Source: Pseudomonas sp. UBA2684 (GTDB lineage: Bacteria > Pseudomonadota > Gammaproteobacteria > Pseudomonadales > Pseudomonadaceae). From it: 64,000 bases of DNA. Both the position numbers and the translations under genes were made by a program. Position 1 is the first letter of the stretch. Each line of letters opens with the position of its first letter. Below are positions 9,694-15,757 of the stretch, piece after piece. The stretch lies in contig DELY01000050.1 in assembly GCA_002354655.1 (NCBI GenBank), forward strand, positions 371,639 to 435,638. The letters run 5' to 3'. Below the pieces are notes generated by a model. It saw only the letters and a list, made by a program, of their open reading frames with translations, was not told the DNA's origin and ran no database searches.

Positions 9694-9868
9694 TAACAGG
9701 CCGTTGAAAAACTACTGCGCTCGGCCATGCCGCGTTGAAATCAACCTCGAATGCGAGCCCAGTCAAAATGCTCATGTACAGCTCGTACACTGCGCTTTTT
9801 CGTCTGATTTCGCCTGGCTACGCGCCTCGGCCTAGCCTTCGCTCGCTACGTTTTTCAATGGTCTGTTA
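9694..9868. repeat. 175-bp non-coding repeat element with TA-flanked inverted ends
   Basis: The two ends are inverted repeats: 9694-9712 reads TAACAGGCCGTTGAAAAAC, and 9850-9868, read on the other strand, gives TAACAGACCATTGAAAAAC (17 of 19 identical). TA at both outer ends fits a mariner/IS630-like target duplication. The inside contains a palindrome TGTACAGCTCGTACA. I recognise this type of sequence as a dispersed intergenic element in Pseudomonas genomes, from memory only. It fills nearly half of the 403-bp gap between algB and the BON gene; the other half holds the sigma54-type promoter region. Confidence 0.7.
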
Positions 9869-9881
9869 GTCCAGGAAACTT

Positions 9882-9927
9882 CGTGCAAGTTGCATGATGG
9901 CTATGCGGCGATCTTGCAAGCTGCATG
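9882..9927 (+). promoter_or_regulatory. Paired activator-binding sites upstream of the BON gene
   Basis: Two near-palindromic sites, CGTGCA-AGT-TGCATG (9882-9896) and CTTGCA-AGC-TGCATG (9913-9927), lie on the same face of the helix, 31 bp apart centre to centre. They sit about 85-116 bp upstream of the -12 element of a sigma54-type promoter, the usual place for an NtrC-type activator. The same pair, at the same spacing, precedes the gene at 11687. The protein that binds is not known from sequence; AlgB, encoded next door, is the best guess. Confidence 0.55.
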
Positions 9928-9950
9928 CTCGCGCTCAGGCGCTTAAAATA

Positions 9951-9963
9951 TAACTACTTGATT
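9951..9963 (-). promoter_or_regulatory. IHF-binding-site match between activator sites and sigma54 promoter
   Basis: On the minus strand AATCAAGTAGTTA matches the IHF consensus WATCAA-N4-TTR at every fixed position. It begins 31 bp after the centre of the second activator site and ends 42 bp before the GC of the -12 element, where IHF bending is expected for sigma54 promoters with upstream enhancers. Confidence 0.5.
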
Positions 9964-9991
9964 TTATTGAATTTAATTTGGCTGAAAAAGC

Positions 9992-10007
9992 TGGCACAGG
10001 CCCTGCA
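9992..10007 (+). promoter_or_regulatory. Sigma54 (-24/-12) promoter for the BON gene
   Basis: TGGCAC-N5-CTGCA, with GG (9993-9994) and GC (10005-10006) separated by exactly 10 bp. This differs from the consensus TGGCAC-N5-TTGCA by one base. It lies about 60 bp upstream of the BON start codon and is preceded by an IHF-like site and paired activator sites. Confidence 0.6.
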
Positions 10008-10066
10008 ACAGCGTATCCAGCAGCTGCCACACGCAGCCCGTCACTGGATTCGATAGGAGTACTGCC

Positions 10067-10903
10067 ATGCATCAGTTGAAAACCCTGGCTTTGGCCACTG
10101 CAACCGCCAGCCTGATCGGCCTGACGCCGTTGGCGGCCTACGCCGAGCAAGGCGACCTGAGCAGCCAACTGAGCGAAGCGCGCCAGGAAGGTTCGATCTG
10201 GACAGCGTTCGCCCTGAACCGCCACCTCAACCCGTTCAGCATCGATGTGGATGTCGAGAACGGCAGCGCAATCCTTACCGGTAGCGTCGAAACCGAGGTC
10301 GAGCGGGAGCTGGCCGAGCAAGTCGCGCTGGGCATCGAAGGCGTGAAAAAGGTCGATAACCAGCTCCAGGTCGATCCCAAGATCGAGCCCAAAGTCAGCA
10401 GCGAAGCGAGCCTGGCGCAGCGCTTCGACGATGCCACCCTGGCCGCCACGGTGAAATCCAAGCTGTTGTGGAACAGCAACACCGAAGGCCTGGACATCAA
10501 GGTGCGCACCGAGAGTGGCGTGGTCTCGCTGAGCGGTAACGCGCAGACCCCGGCGGCCAAGGAACTGGCCGGTCGCCTGGCGGCCAATACCGACGGAGTG
10601 CGTGAAGTGCACAACCTGCTGAGCGTGAGCAGCGCCGACAGCACCGCGGTGCAAGCGCAGAACGCGGCCAACGATGCCGGTGCGGCGATCAGCGATGCGT
10701 GGATCACCAGCAAGGTGAAATCCAGCTTTCTCTACAGCCGTAACCTCGACGGCCTGAACATCTCGGTGGCGACCAAGGAAGGCTTGGTCAATCTCAGCGG
10801 TACGGTGCTGAGCAATGCCGAGAAGCAACTGGCCATCGAGACCGCCCGCAACATTCGCGGCGTGCGCGGTGTAGATGCCGATGCCTTGCGCATCAATAGC
10901 TAA
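10067..10903 (+). CDS. Periplasmic triple-BON-domain (OsmY-like) protein
   Basis: Exported protein with a Sec signal peptide (residues ~1-26, cleaved near AYA|EQG) followed by three BON domains at roughly 45-115, 125-195 and 205-278. Each contains the typical V-x-V-x-x-x-x-G-x-V-x-L-x-G motif (ENGSAILTGSV, ESGVVSLSGNA, KEGLVNLSGTV). BON domains are thought to bind phospholipid or other envelope components, and OsmY-type proteins protect the envelope in osmotic and stationary-phase stress; the exact role here is inferred. E. coli OsmY has two BON domains, so three is an expanded form. The start has a TAGGAG ribosome binding site. It is transcribed away from algB and is probably co-transcribed with the following gene. 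Confidence 0.88.
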   Translation: MHQLKTLALATATASLIGLTPLAAYAEQGDLSSQLSEARQEGSIWTAFALNRHLNPFSIDVDVENGSAILTGSVETEVERELAEQVALGIEGVKKVDNQLQVDPKIEPKVSSEASLAQRFDDATLAATVKSKLLWNSNTEGLDIKVRTESGVVSLSGNAQTPAAKELAGRLAANTDGVREVHNLLSVSSADSTAVQAQNAANDAGAAISDAWITSKVKSSFLYSRNLDGLNISVATKEGLVNLSGTVLSNAEKQLAIETARNIRGVRGVDADALRINS

Positions 10904-10926
10904 ACCCAGCTAACCCGGAGCACGTA

Positions 10927-10952
10927 CCACCGGCCCGCGTCCTGGCCGGTGG
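10927..10952 (+). other. Stable intercistronic hairpin
   Basis: Perfect 9-bp stem CCACCGGCC (10927-10935) / GGCCGGTGG (10944-10952) with an 8-nt loop, between the BON and PA2169-family genes. No T-run follows, so it looks like an mRNA-stabilising or attenuating structure rather than a full terminator. Confidence 0.45.
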
Positions 10953-11002
10953 CTCTCGCCAAGCGCTGTGCGATGCGGCGCCCATGCCATAGGAGATCCA
11001 CC

Positions 11003-11437
11003 ATGAGCAGCAAAACAGCCCAACTCAACGAACTGATCGAAATCACCCGTGACGGCCAGCGCTTCTACGAGCATGCCCACGACGAGGTCAAGGATGTGCG
11101 TTTGCAGGCACTGTTTCGCGACATGTCACAGGCCAAGACCGAAGTGATCCAGGCGCTGGCGGTGAAAGTCGCCGCCAACCATGAGACGCCGGCAGCCGGT
11201 GGCACCTTCGTCGGCAAAGTGCGTCAGGTCTACGCGGACACCCGCGCGACGCTGTCCAGCGACGAAGAAGCGACCTACGTGGCGCAGTTGGAAGAGGCCG
11301 AGGATCGCATCCTGCACGCCTTCGAAGACGCCCTGGAAAGCGCTGAGCCGGATGTGCGCACCCTGCTCGCCGTGGAAATGCCCAAGGTGCGTGCCTGCCA
11401 TGACCGCATGCGCAGCCTCAAGCAGTCGATGCAGTAA
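11003..11437 (+). CDS. PA2169-family four-helix-bundle protein (DUF2383)
   Basis: Cytoplasmic helical protein, 144 aa, of the PA2169/DUF2383 family, which has a ferritin-like four-helix-bundle fold; no enzyme activity is established. Visible features are the N-terminal L-N-x-L-I-E-I-T-R-D-G-x-x-F-Y and the regularly spaced Glu/His residues of the helices (ETPAAGG links helices 2 and 3). The frame extends upstream to 10949, but ATG 11003 is preferred: AGGAGAT lies 6 bp before it and the family alignment starts there. It follows the BON gene by 99 bp without a clear promoter, so the pair is probably one stress-induced unit. Confidence 0.85.
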   Translation: MSSKTAQLNELIEITRDGQRFYEHAHDEVKDVRLQALFRDMSQAKTEVIQALAVKVAANHETPAAGGTFVGKVRQVYADTRATLSSDEEATYVAQLEEAEDRILHAFEDALESAEPDVRTLLAVEMPKVRACHDRMRSLKQSMQ

Positions 11438-11478
11438 GGCGTTTGGCGGAACAGGGATGTTCCGCCGCCCGGCGCGGT

Positions 11479-11524
11479 CGTGCAAAACGCCCGATAGAAA
11501 TAAACGGATCGTGCAGGATGCACG
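11479..11524 (+). promoter_or_regulatory. Paired activator-binding sites, second copy
   Basis: CGTGCA-AAA-CGCCCG (11479-11493, only the left half conserved) and CGTGCA-GGA-TGCACG (11510-11524, a perfect palindrome) are 31 bp apart centre to centre, identical to the spacing upstream of the BON gene. The second site is centred 84 bp before the GC of a sigma54-type -12 element. Confidence 0.55.
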
Positions 11525-11547
11525 CCGTAATGCCGCTGTTTGTTTTT

Positions 11548-11560
11548 TATCTTATTGATT
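11548..11560 (-). promoter_or_regulatory. IHF-like site, second copy
   Basis: On the minus strand AATCAATAAGATA matches WATCAA-N4-TTR with one mismatch in the TTR part. It begins 31 bp after the centre of the palindromic activator site and ends 41 bp before the -12 GC, the same geometry as upstream of the BON gene. The surrounding 11538-11587 is strongly AT-rich. Confidence 0.4.
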
Positions 11561-11587
11561 AGTAACACTTTTTATTATTTTAAAAAC

Positions 11588-11603
11588 TGGCATGCCAGCT
11601 GCA
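11588..11603 (+). promoter_or_regulatory. Sigma54 (-24/-12) promoter for the small membrane-protein/DUF1328/ivy group
   Basis: TGGCAT-N5-CTGCA with GG (11589-11590) and GC (11601-11602) exactly 10 bp apart. It has the same one-base departure from the sigma54 consensus as the BON promoter (CTGC for TTGC). It lies about 85 bp before the ATG at 11687. Confidence 0.6.
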
Positions 11604-11686
11604 ATAACCCCGTAAAGCAACCCCCCAATGCACCGCGCCGCGTGTGCAGGGCGGGCAACCCAGATCAGACTGGGAGGAGTTTCAGG

Positions 11687-11899
11687 ATGAGCCGCTGTCA
11701 CCTTGATCGTCTGTTGAACGGTAACGGCTTACTGGCCCTCAGCGCGCTGCTGCTGGTGCTGCTCGGCACCGCGCTGAGCCGTGAGGCAGTGACACCGGTA
11801 CGTGTCGTGCCCGCCGCTACGCCGTTGCAGGCCGTCAGCCGCGACAACCTGGCGCCGGTCTGGACCGACGCGCCGCGCCAACCCAACAGGGTGTTCTAG
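11687..11899 (+). CDS. Small single-pass membrane protein, unknown function
   Basis: 70-aa protein not recognised as a known family. It has a short basic N terminus (MSRCHLDRLLNG), one hydrophobic segment at ~14-31 (LLALSALLLVLLGTALS), and a ~40-residue polar tail rich in Val, Pro and Ala that would face the periplasm. The longer frame from 11540 is rejected because the promoter lies inside it; ATG 11687 has a strong GGGAGGAG ribosome binding site. It is the first gene after the second sigma54-type promoter and is followed 2 bp later by another small membrane protein gene, suggesting the two act together. Confidence 0.65.
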   Translation: MSRCHLDRLLNGNGLLALSALLLVLLGTALSREAVTPVRVVPAATPLQAVSRDNLAPVWTDAPRQPNRVF

Positions 11900-11901
11900 C
11901 C

Positions 11902-12129
11902 ATGTACCCGGCGGTTGCGGACGTGGACAACAGGGTGGCCATCTGGACGATTGCCTTGTTGCTGACCGCCCTGCTGTTGCTGCTGAGTGTGCTGCTGGGC
12001 AGTGCCGTGATGGTCGGGCAGTCGCTGTGCGCCAGCCCCGTCCCCAGTGCTCTGGAACGGCGCCTGCCGAGCAGCCAAGCGCTGACCGACAACCCCCCGC
12101 AGTGGCCGACCCCAGTCGGGCTACGCTGA
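11902..12129 (+). CDS. Small membrane protein, unknown function
   Basis: 75-aa protein with one long hydrophobic segment (~14-38, [25 protein letters not shown]) and a proline-rich polar C terminus containing one Cys. No family was recognised. It starts 2 bp after the stop of the preceding microprotein gene. The two are similar in layout (short N terminus, one helix, ~35-residue tail) but not obviously in sequence. The start is a plausible ATG, although a ribosome binding site is weak, as expected for a coupled gene. Confidence 0.6.
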   Translation: MYPAVADVDNRVAIWTIALLLTALLLLLSVLLGSAVMVGQSLCASPVPSALERRLPSSQALTDNPPQWPTPVGLR

Positions 12130-12175
12130 ATTCAAGTGCTCCACCGTACGACCTCAAAAACCAAGGAGAACTGCC

Positions 12176-12340
12176 ATGTTGAGTTGGGCCATAACCTTTC
12201 TGATCATCGCCATCGTCGCCGCTGTACTGGGTTTCGGTGGTATCGCCGGCACGGCCACGGGTATCGCGAAGATTCTGTTCGTGGTGTTCCTGGTGATGTT
12301 TATCGTGTCCTTCATCATGGGCCGTCGCCCCAAGGGTTGA
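12176..12340 (+). CDS. DUF1328/UPF0391 small membrane protein
   Basis: 54-aa inner-membrane protein of the DUF1328 (YtjA/UPF0391) family, equivalent in position to PA5482 of P. aeruginosa next to algB. The sequence [20 protein letters not shown] is followed by a Gly-rich turn ([12 protein letters not shown]), a second helix ([17 protein letters not shown]) and the basic end RRPKG. Function is unknown; family members are often induced by stress or in stationary phase. The ribosome binding site AAGGAG lies 7 bp before the ATG. It sits between the two microprotein genes and ivy, separated by 46 and 10 bp, as part of one operon. Confidence 0.88.
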   Translation: MLSWAITFLIIAIVAAVLGFGGIAGTATGIAKILFVVFLVMFIVSFIMGRRPKG

Positions 12341-12350
12341 GGAGTGCTGC

Positions 12351-12812
12351 ATGACGCTACTCAAGACGCTCGCCGCCGCCCTGTTGTTGGGCGGTAGCGC
12401 GGCGGCCTTGGCCGCCGACACCAACGCCGAGTTCCGCCTCAACGAGCTGCTGTCCAGCGACCCTGAATACCAGCAAAGCTGGCAGGCCCTGGTCGAAGAC
12501 GAAAGCCGTCTGCCCGAGTGGGTGATGAACCTGAATGGCGTCGCCCCGCCGATGCGGGCCATCGAGGACGACGGCGACAATTACCTGGTGGGCCAGCTCT
12601 GCGAAGCGCACAACTGCTTCAATCAGCGCCTGTACGTGGCCTTCGACTGGGGCAAGGACGACGCCTACGCCCTCTACGTGCAACTGCCCGATGGGTTGCC
12701 GGCGGACAAGTCGCCGAGTGCGCATGCCGATATGCGCTGGTTGGGCGAACCGGACGCGGCGATCAAGAAAATTCTCGAAGAACAGCTGAAAAGCGATCCC
12801 AACTGGTACTGA
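12351..12812 (+). CDS. ivy: Ivy-family C-type lysozyme inhibitor
   Basis: Periplasmic inhibitor of vertebrate (c-type) lysozyme; family members may also restrain the cell's own lytic transglycosylases. It has 153 aa with a Sec signal peptide at 1-21 (cut near ALA|ADT). The key inhibitory loop C-x-x-H-x-C is present as CEAHNC at 84-89 (C-K-P-H-D-C in E. coli Ivy), the two Cys forming the loop-closing disulphide; Asn replaces the usual Asp. The position next to DUF1328 and algB matches P. aeruginosa PA5481, the second Ivy paralogue of that species. It is the last gene of the group controlled by the promoter at 11588. Confidence 0.88.
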   Translation: MTLLKTLAAALLLGGSAAALAADTNAEFRLNELLSSDPEYQQSWQALVEDESRLPEWVMNLNGVAPPMRAIEDDGDNYLVGQLCEAHNCFNQRLYVAFDWGKDDAYALYVQLPDGLPADKSPSAHADMRWLGEPDAAIKKILEEQLKSDPNWY

Positions 12813-12908
12813 TTGCTTACCTGCCAGCTTTTTACGGCTAATTGAGTCCGAGGCGCCCAAGCGCCGTTGGCCGCGTTATCATCCCCGCACTGTCGGGGGA
12901 GGTGGACG

Positions 12909-14138
12909 ATGCTCAACGGCCTGTGGCTGAGCTTTTTTGTGGTGGCAGCGGTGGCGGGGTTTTCCCGCTGGTTGTTGGCCGATGATCCGGCGGTGTTCGC
13001 CGCCATGGTCGAAAGCCTGTTCGCCATGGCCAAGCTGTCGGTCGAAGTCATGGTGCTGCTGTTCGGCACCCTGACCCTCTGGCTCGGCCTGCTGCGCATC
13101 GCCGAAAAAGCCGGCTTGGTGGATGCCTTGGCCCGTGTGCTCGGCCCGCTGTTCGCGCGCTTGATGCCGGAGGTGCCGCGCGGGCATCCGGCGCTCGGCC
13201 TGATCACCATGAATTTCGCCGCCAACGGCCTGGGCCTGGACAATGCCGCCACGCCCATCGGCCTCAAGGCCGTGCGCGCCCTGCAAACGCTCAACCCGAG
13301 CAGCACCACGGCGAGCAATGCGCAGATTCTTTTTCTGGTACTCAACGCCTCGTCGCTGACCCTGCTGCCGGTGACCATCTTCATGTACCGCGCCCAGCAA
13401 GGCGCGCCCGACCCGACTCTGGTGTTCCTGCCGATCCTCCTGGCGACCAGCGCTTCGACCCTGGTCGGCCTGCTGTCGGTGGCGCTGATGCAGCGCCTGC
13501 GCCTGTGGGACCCGGTGGTGCTGGCCTACCTGATTCCCGGCGCGCTGCTGCTTGGCAGCTTTATGGCGCTGCTGGCGACCATGTCGGCCACGGCGCTGGC
13601 GGCACTGTCGTCGCTGATGGGCAACCTGACCCTGTTCGGTATCGTCCTGCTGTTTCTGCTGCTCGGTGCACTGAAGAAAGTCGCGGTGTACGAGGAGTTC
13701 ATTGAAGGTGCCAAGGAAGGTTTCGACGTGGCCAAGAGCCTGTTGCCCTACTTGGTGGCGATGCTCTGCGCGGTTGGTGTGTTGCGCGCCTCCGGCGCGC
13801 TGGAATTCGGCCTCGATGGCATCCGTTGGCTGGTCGAATGGGCGGGCTGGGACACGCGCTTCGTCGAGGCCTTGCCCACCGCGCTGGTCAAGCCGTTCTC
13901 CGGCAGCGCGGCGCGCGCCATGCTCATCGAAACCATGCAGACCCAGGGCGTCGACAGCTTTGCGGCGTTGGTCGCCGCGACCATCCAGGGCAGCACGGAA
14001 ACCACCTTCTATGTGCTGGCGGTGTATTTCGGCGCGGTCGGCATCCAACGCGCCCGCCACGCCGTCGGTTGTGCGCTGCTGGCCGAACTGGCCGGGGTAC
14101 TGGCGGCGATTGCGGTGTGCTACTGGTTCTTCGGCTAA
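12909..14138 (+). CDS. Fused SpmA/SpmB-type (nucleoside-recognition Gate) membrane protein
   Basis: 409-aa inner-membrane protein corresponding to Bacillus spore-maturation proteins SpmA and SpmB fused in one chain, as is usual in Proteobacteria. It has two Gate (nucleoside recognition) domains, ~40-150 and ~280-380. Characteristic motifs are N-F-A-A-N-G-L-G-L-D-N-A-A-T-P-I-G in the first half and K-P-F-S-G-S-A-A-R plus Q-G-S-T-E-T-T-F-Y in the second. The transported compound is not established. ATG 12909 is preferred over the upstream frame at 12867 because a GGGGGAGGTGG ribosome binding site precedes it. It is a single-gene unit, about 100 bp after ivy. Confidence 0.85.
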   Translation: MLNGLWLSFFVVAAVAGFSRWLLADDPAVFAAMVESLFAMAKLSVEVMVLLFGTLTLWLGLLRIAEKAGLVDALARVLGPLFARLMPEVPRGHPALGLITMNFAANGLGLDNAATPIGLKAVRALQTLNPSSTTASNAQILFLVLNASSLTLLPVTIFMYRAQQGAPDPTLVFLPILLATSASTLVGLLSVALMQRLRLWDPVVLAYLIPGALLLGSFMALLATMSATALAALSSLMGNLTLFGIVLLFLLLGALKKVAVYEEFIEGAKEGFDVAKSLLPYLVAMLCAVGVLRASGALEFGLDGIRWLVEWAGWDTRFVEALPTALVKPFSGSAARAMLIETMQTQGVDSFAALVAATIQGSTETTFYVLAVYFGAVGIQRARHAVGCALLAELAGVLAAIAVCYWFFG

Positions 14139-14148
14139 GCGCAGAGCC

Positions 14149-14226
14149 GTTGGGCGGGCATGCTGCAAGGCTTGTCCGCCATGTCGCACGCCAGCGGTGG
14201 ACAAGGCTTCGCCATGTCCACCCTAC
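14149..14226. repeat. GTAGGG...CCCTAC palindromic repeat, copy A
   Basis: The left arm is diverged (GTTGGGCGGGCATGCTGCAAG) and the right arm is GGTGGACAAGGCTTCGCCA followed by TGTCCACCCTAC. The two arms are inverted copies of the same half-repeat. The same right arm occurs in copy B at 30945-31019. Confidence 0.65.
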
Positions 14227-14253
14227 ACCGCAGCCGTGCGGGTCGCGGCACGG

Positions 14254-15267
14254 CTATTCCACCACCCGGAAGCGCAACACACCGATCATCTGCCCGGCCT
14301 CGGTGATCACCTGCACCTGCCAGCGGCCGACCGCGTCGGCGGGGAAATTCTGTTTATGCGTCCAGGCGCGGTAACCCTCTTTGCGGCCGCCCTGAATATC
14401 CAGGGCGATGCGCTCGACTTCGCCGCCATCGCGGCGCCAGACGTGGTAAATGCGCTCGTTGAGCCCGCGCGGCGCATTGATCGCGGTGTAGGCGAACAAG
14501 CCCTGGCTGCGCAGTTGCGCCACGCTCAACTCCTTGAGGCTCTCGCCTGGCGCGCGGTTCTGGTCGTCGAACTCGCTGGTCACCGCCACCTCGGTCAGCC
14601 ACAGGGTCGCCGGTGGCACCCAGACGCGCGCCAGCCAGCCACCGCCGGCCAGCGCCAGGGTCAAGCCGAGCAGTAGCAGACCACGCCACCAGCGCTGCAC
14701 GGTGATGATGCCGACCACGCTGGGGAACGACAGCACCGCCGCGATGGCCAGGGCCAACTGGTAACTCTGTGGCGTGGTCAGCTTGAAGATGATCGGCAGC
14801 GCCGTGAGCAGCACGGCGAACAGCGCCAGGGTGTGATAAGCGAGGAACAGCCAGCGGCGGGGCGCCAGCCATTTGTAATACAGCGGGTCGACGATCGACA
14901 CCAGCGCCGCCAGCGCCAGCAGGCCGCTGAACAGCGCCTGGCCGCTGTTCCAGGTGGTGGTGATAAAGAAGAACGGCAGGACGAAGAACAGGCTTTCCTG
15001 GTGGATCATCTGCGTCGCGTAACGCAGCAACGGCGGTGGCAGCTCGAAGCCGAACCAGGCGGCGATGCGCTCGCGCAGGATGTTTTCCAGGATCAGCCAC
15101 AACCAGCTGACCAGCATCACCGTGGCCAGCACCCGCGCCAGCTCGGCCTGGCGGTCGACCAGCAGGAAGCTCGCCACCCCGGAAACAAAACCAAAGATCG
15201 CCACCAATCCCGGGTAGCGTTGGATCAAGGTGACGAGGCTGAGCAAGCGGGTTTTCCAGGCAGTCAT
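14254..15267 (-). CDS. DUF5924/DUF2914 membrane protein
   Basis: About 337 aa. The N-terminal two thirds (residues ~20-215) have 6-7 hydrophobic helices of the DUF5924 type, including ESLFFVLPFFFITTTWNSGQALF. The C-terminal ~110 residues are a soluble DUF2914 beta domain (FAYTAINAPRGLNERIYHVWRRDG through WQVQVITEAGQMIGVLRFRV), likely periplasmic. Function is unknown. The frame extends to a GTG at 15318, but the ATG at 15267 (MTAWKTRLLSL) is a more natural start immediately before the first helix; the ribosome binding site is weak for both. It is convergent with the SpmAB gene, with a palindromic repeat between the stops. Confidence 0.75.
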   Translation of the reverse strand: MTAWKTRLLSLVTLIQRYPGLVAIFGFVSGVASFLLVDRQAELARVLATVMLVSWLWLILENILRERIAAWFGFELPPPLLRYATQMIHQESLFFVLPFFFITTTWNSGQALFSGLLALAALVSIVDPLYYKWLAPRRWLFLAYHTLALFAVLLTALPIIFKLTTPQSYQLALAIAAVLSFPSVVGIITVQRWWRGLLLLGLTLALAGGGWLARVWVPPATLWLTEVAVTSEFDDQNRAPGESLKELSVAQLRSQGLFAYTAINAPRGLNERIYHVWRRDGGEVERIALDIQGGRKEGYRAWTHKQNFPADAVGRWQVQVITEAGQMIGVLRFRVVE

Positions 15268-15354
15268 CGCGGGTTCACAGGTCGATAGGCAGCGGCGGCT
15301 GGCATCGCTGCACAGCACGGGGGGCGCAGGATACTCAGCTGGCCAGCCCGCGCG

Positions 15355-15702
15355 CTACTGCGACCAGACCGCCAACTGGTTGCCGCTGGGGTCGGCGAAC
15401 TGGAAGCGGCGTCCGCCGGGGAAGCTGAAAATCTCCTGGACGATGCGCCCGCCGGCGCTGCGCACCAGGGCCAGGGTCGCCTCCAGGTCGCTGGCGTAGA
15501 TCACCACTAGCGGCGCGTGACCGACCGCCACGTCGCGGCAAAAGCCACCGCTCAGGCGGCCATCGCTGAAGCTGCTGTAGTGCGGCCCGTAGTCGGTAAA
15601 CAGCCAGCCGAACACTTGCCCGTAGAACTGCTTGATCGCCAGCAGATCGGTGGCGCCGAACTCGATGTAGTCGATGCGCAGGTTGTGTTCGTGGGTTGAC
15701 AT
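15355..15702 (-). CDS. VOC (glyoxalase/bleomycin-resistance fold) family protein
   Basis: 115-aa protein with the paired beta-alpha-beta-beta-beta modules of the vicinal oxygen chelate fold. Module 1 starts at IDYIEFGATDLLAIKQFYGQVFGW and module 2 at LVVIYASDLEATLALVRSAGG, ending FADPSGNQLAVW. Substrate and metal use cannot be told from the sequence; small VOC proteins include glyoxalases, isomerases and drug-binding proteins. The start at 15702 has a GGGA ribosome binding site. It lies 87 bp upstream of, and in the same direction as, the DUF5924/DUF2914 gene. Confidence 0.85.
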   Translation of the reverse strand: MSTHEHNLRIDYIEFGATDLLAIKQFYGQVFGWLFTDYGPHYSSFSDGRLSGGFCRDVAVGHAPLVVIYASDLEATLALVRSAGGRIVQEIFSFPGGRRFQFADPSGNQLAVWSQ

Positions 15703-15757
15703 GCTGCTGTCCCGATCGGCGCGTAGGTAGCTAGAGCATAGTGGCAGACATCGGCAT

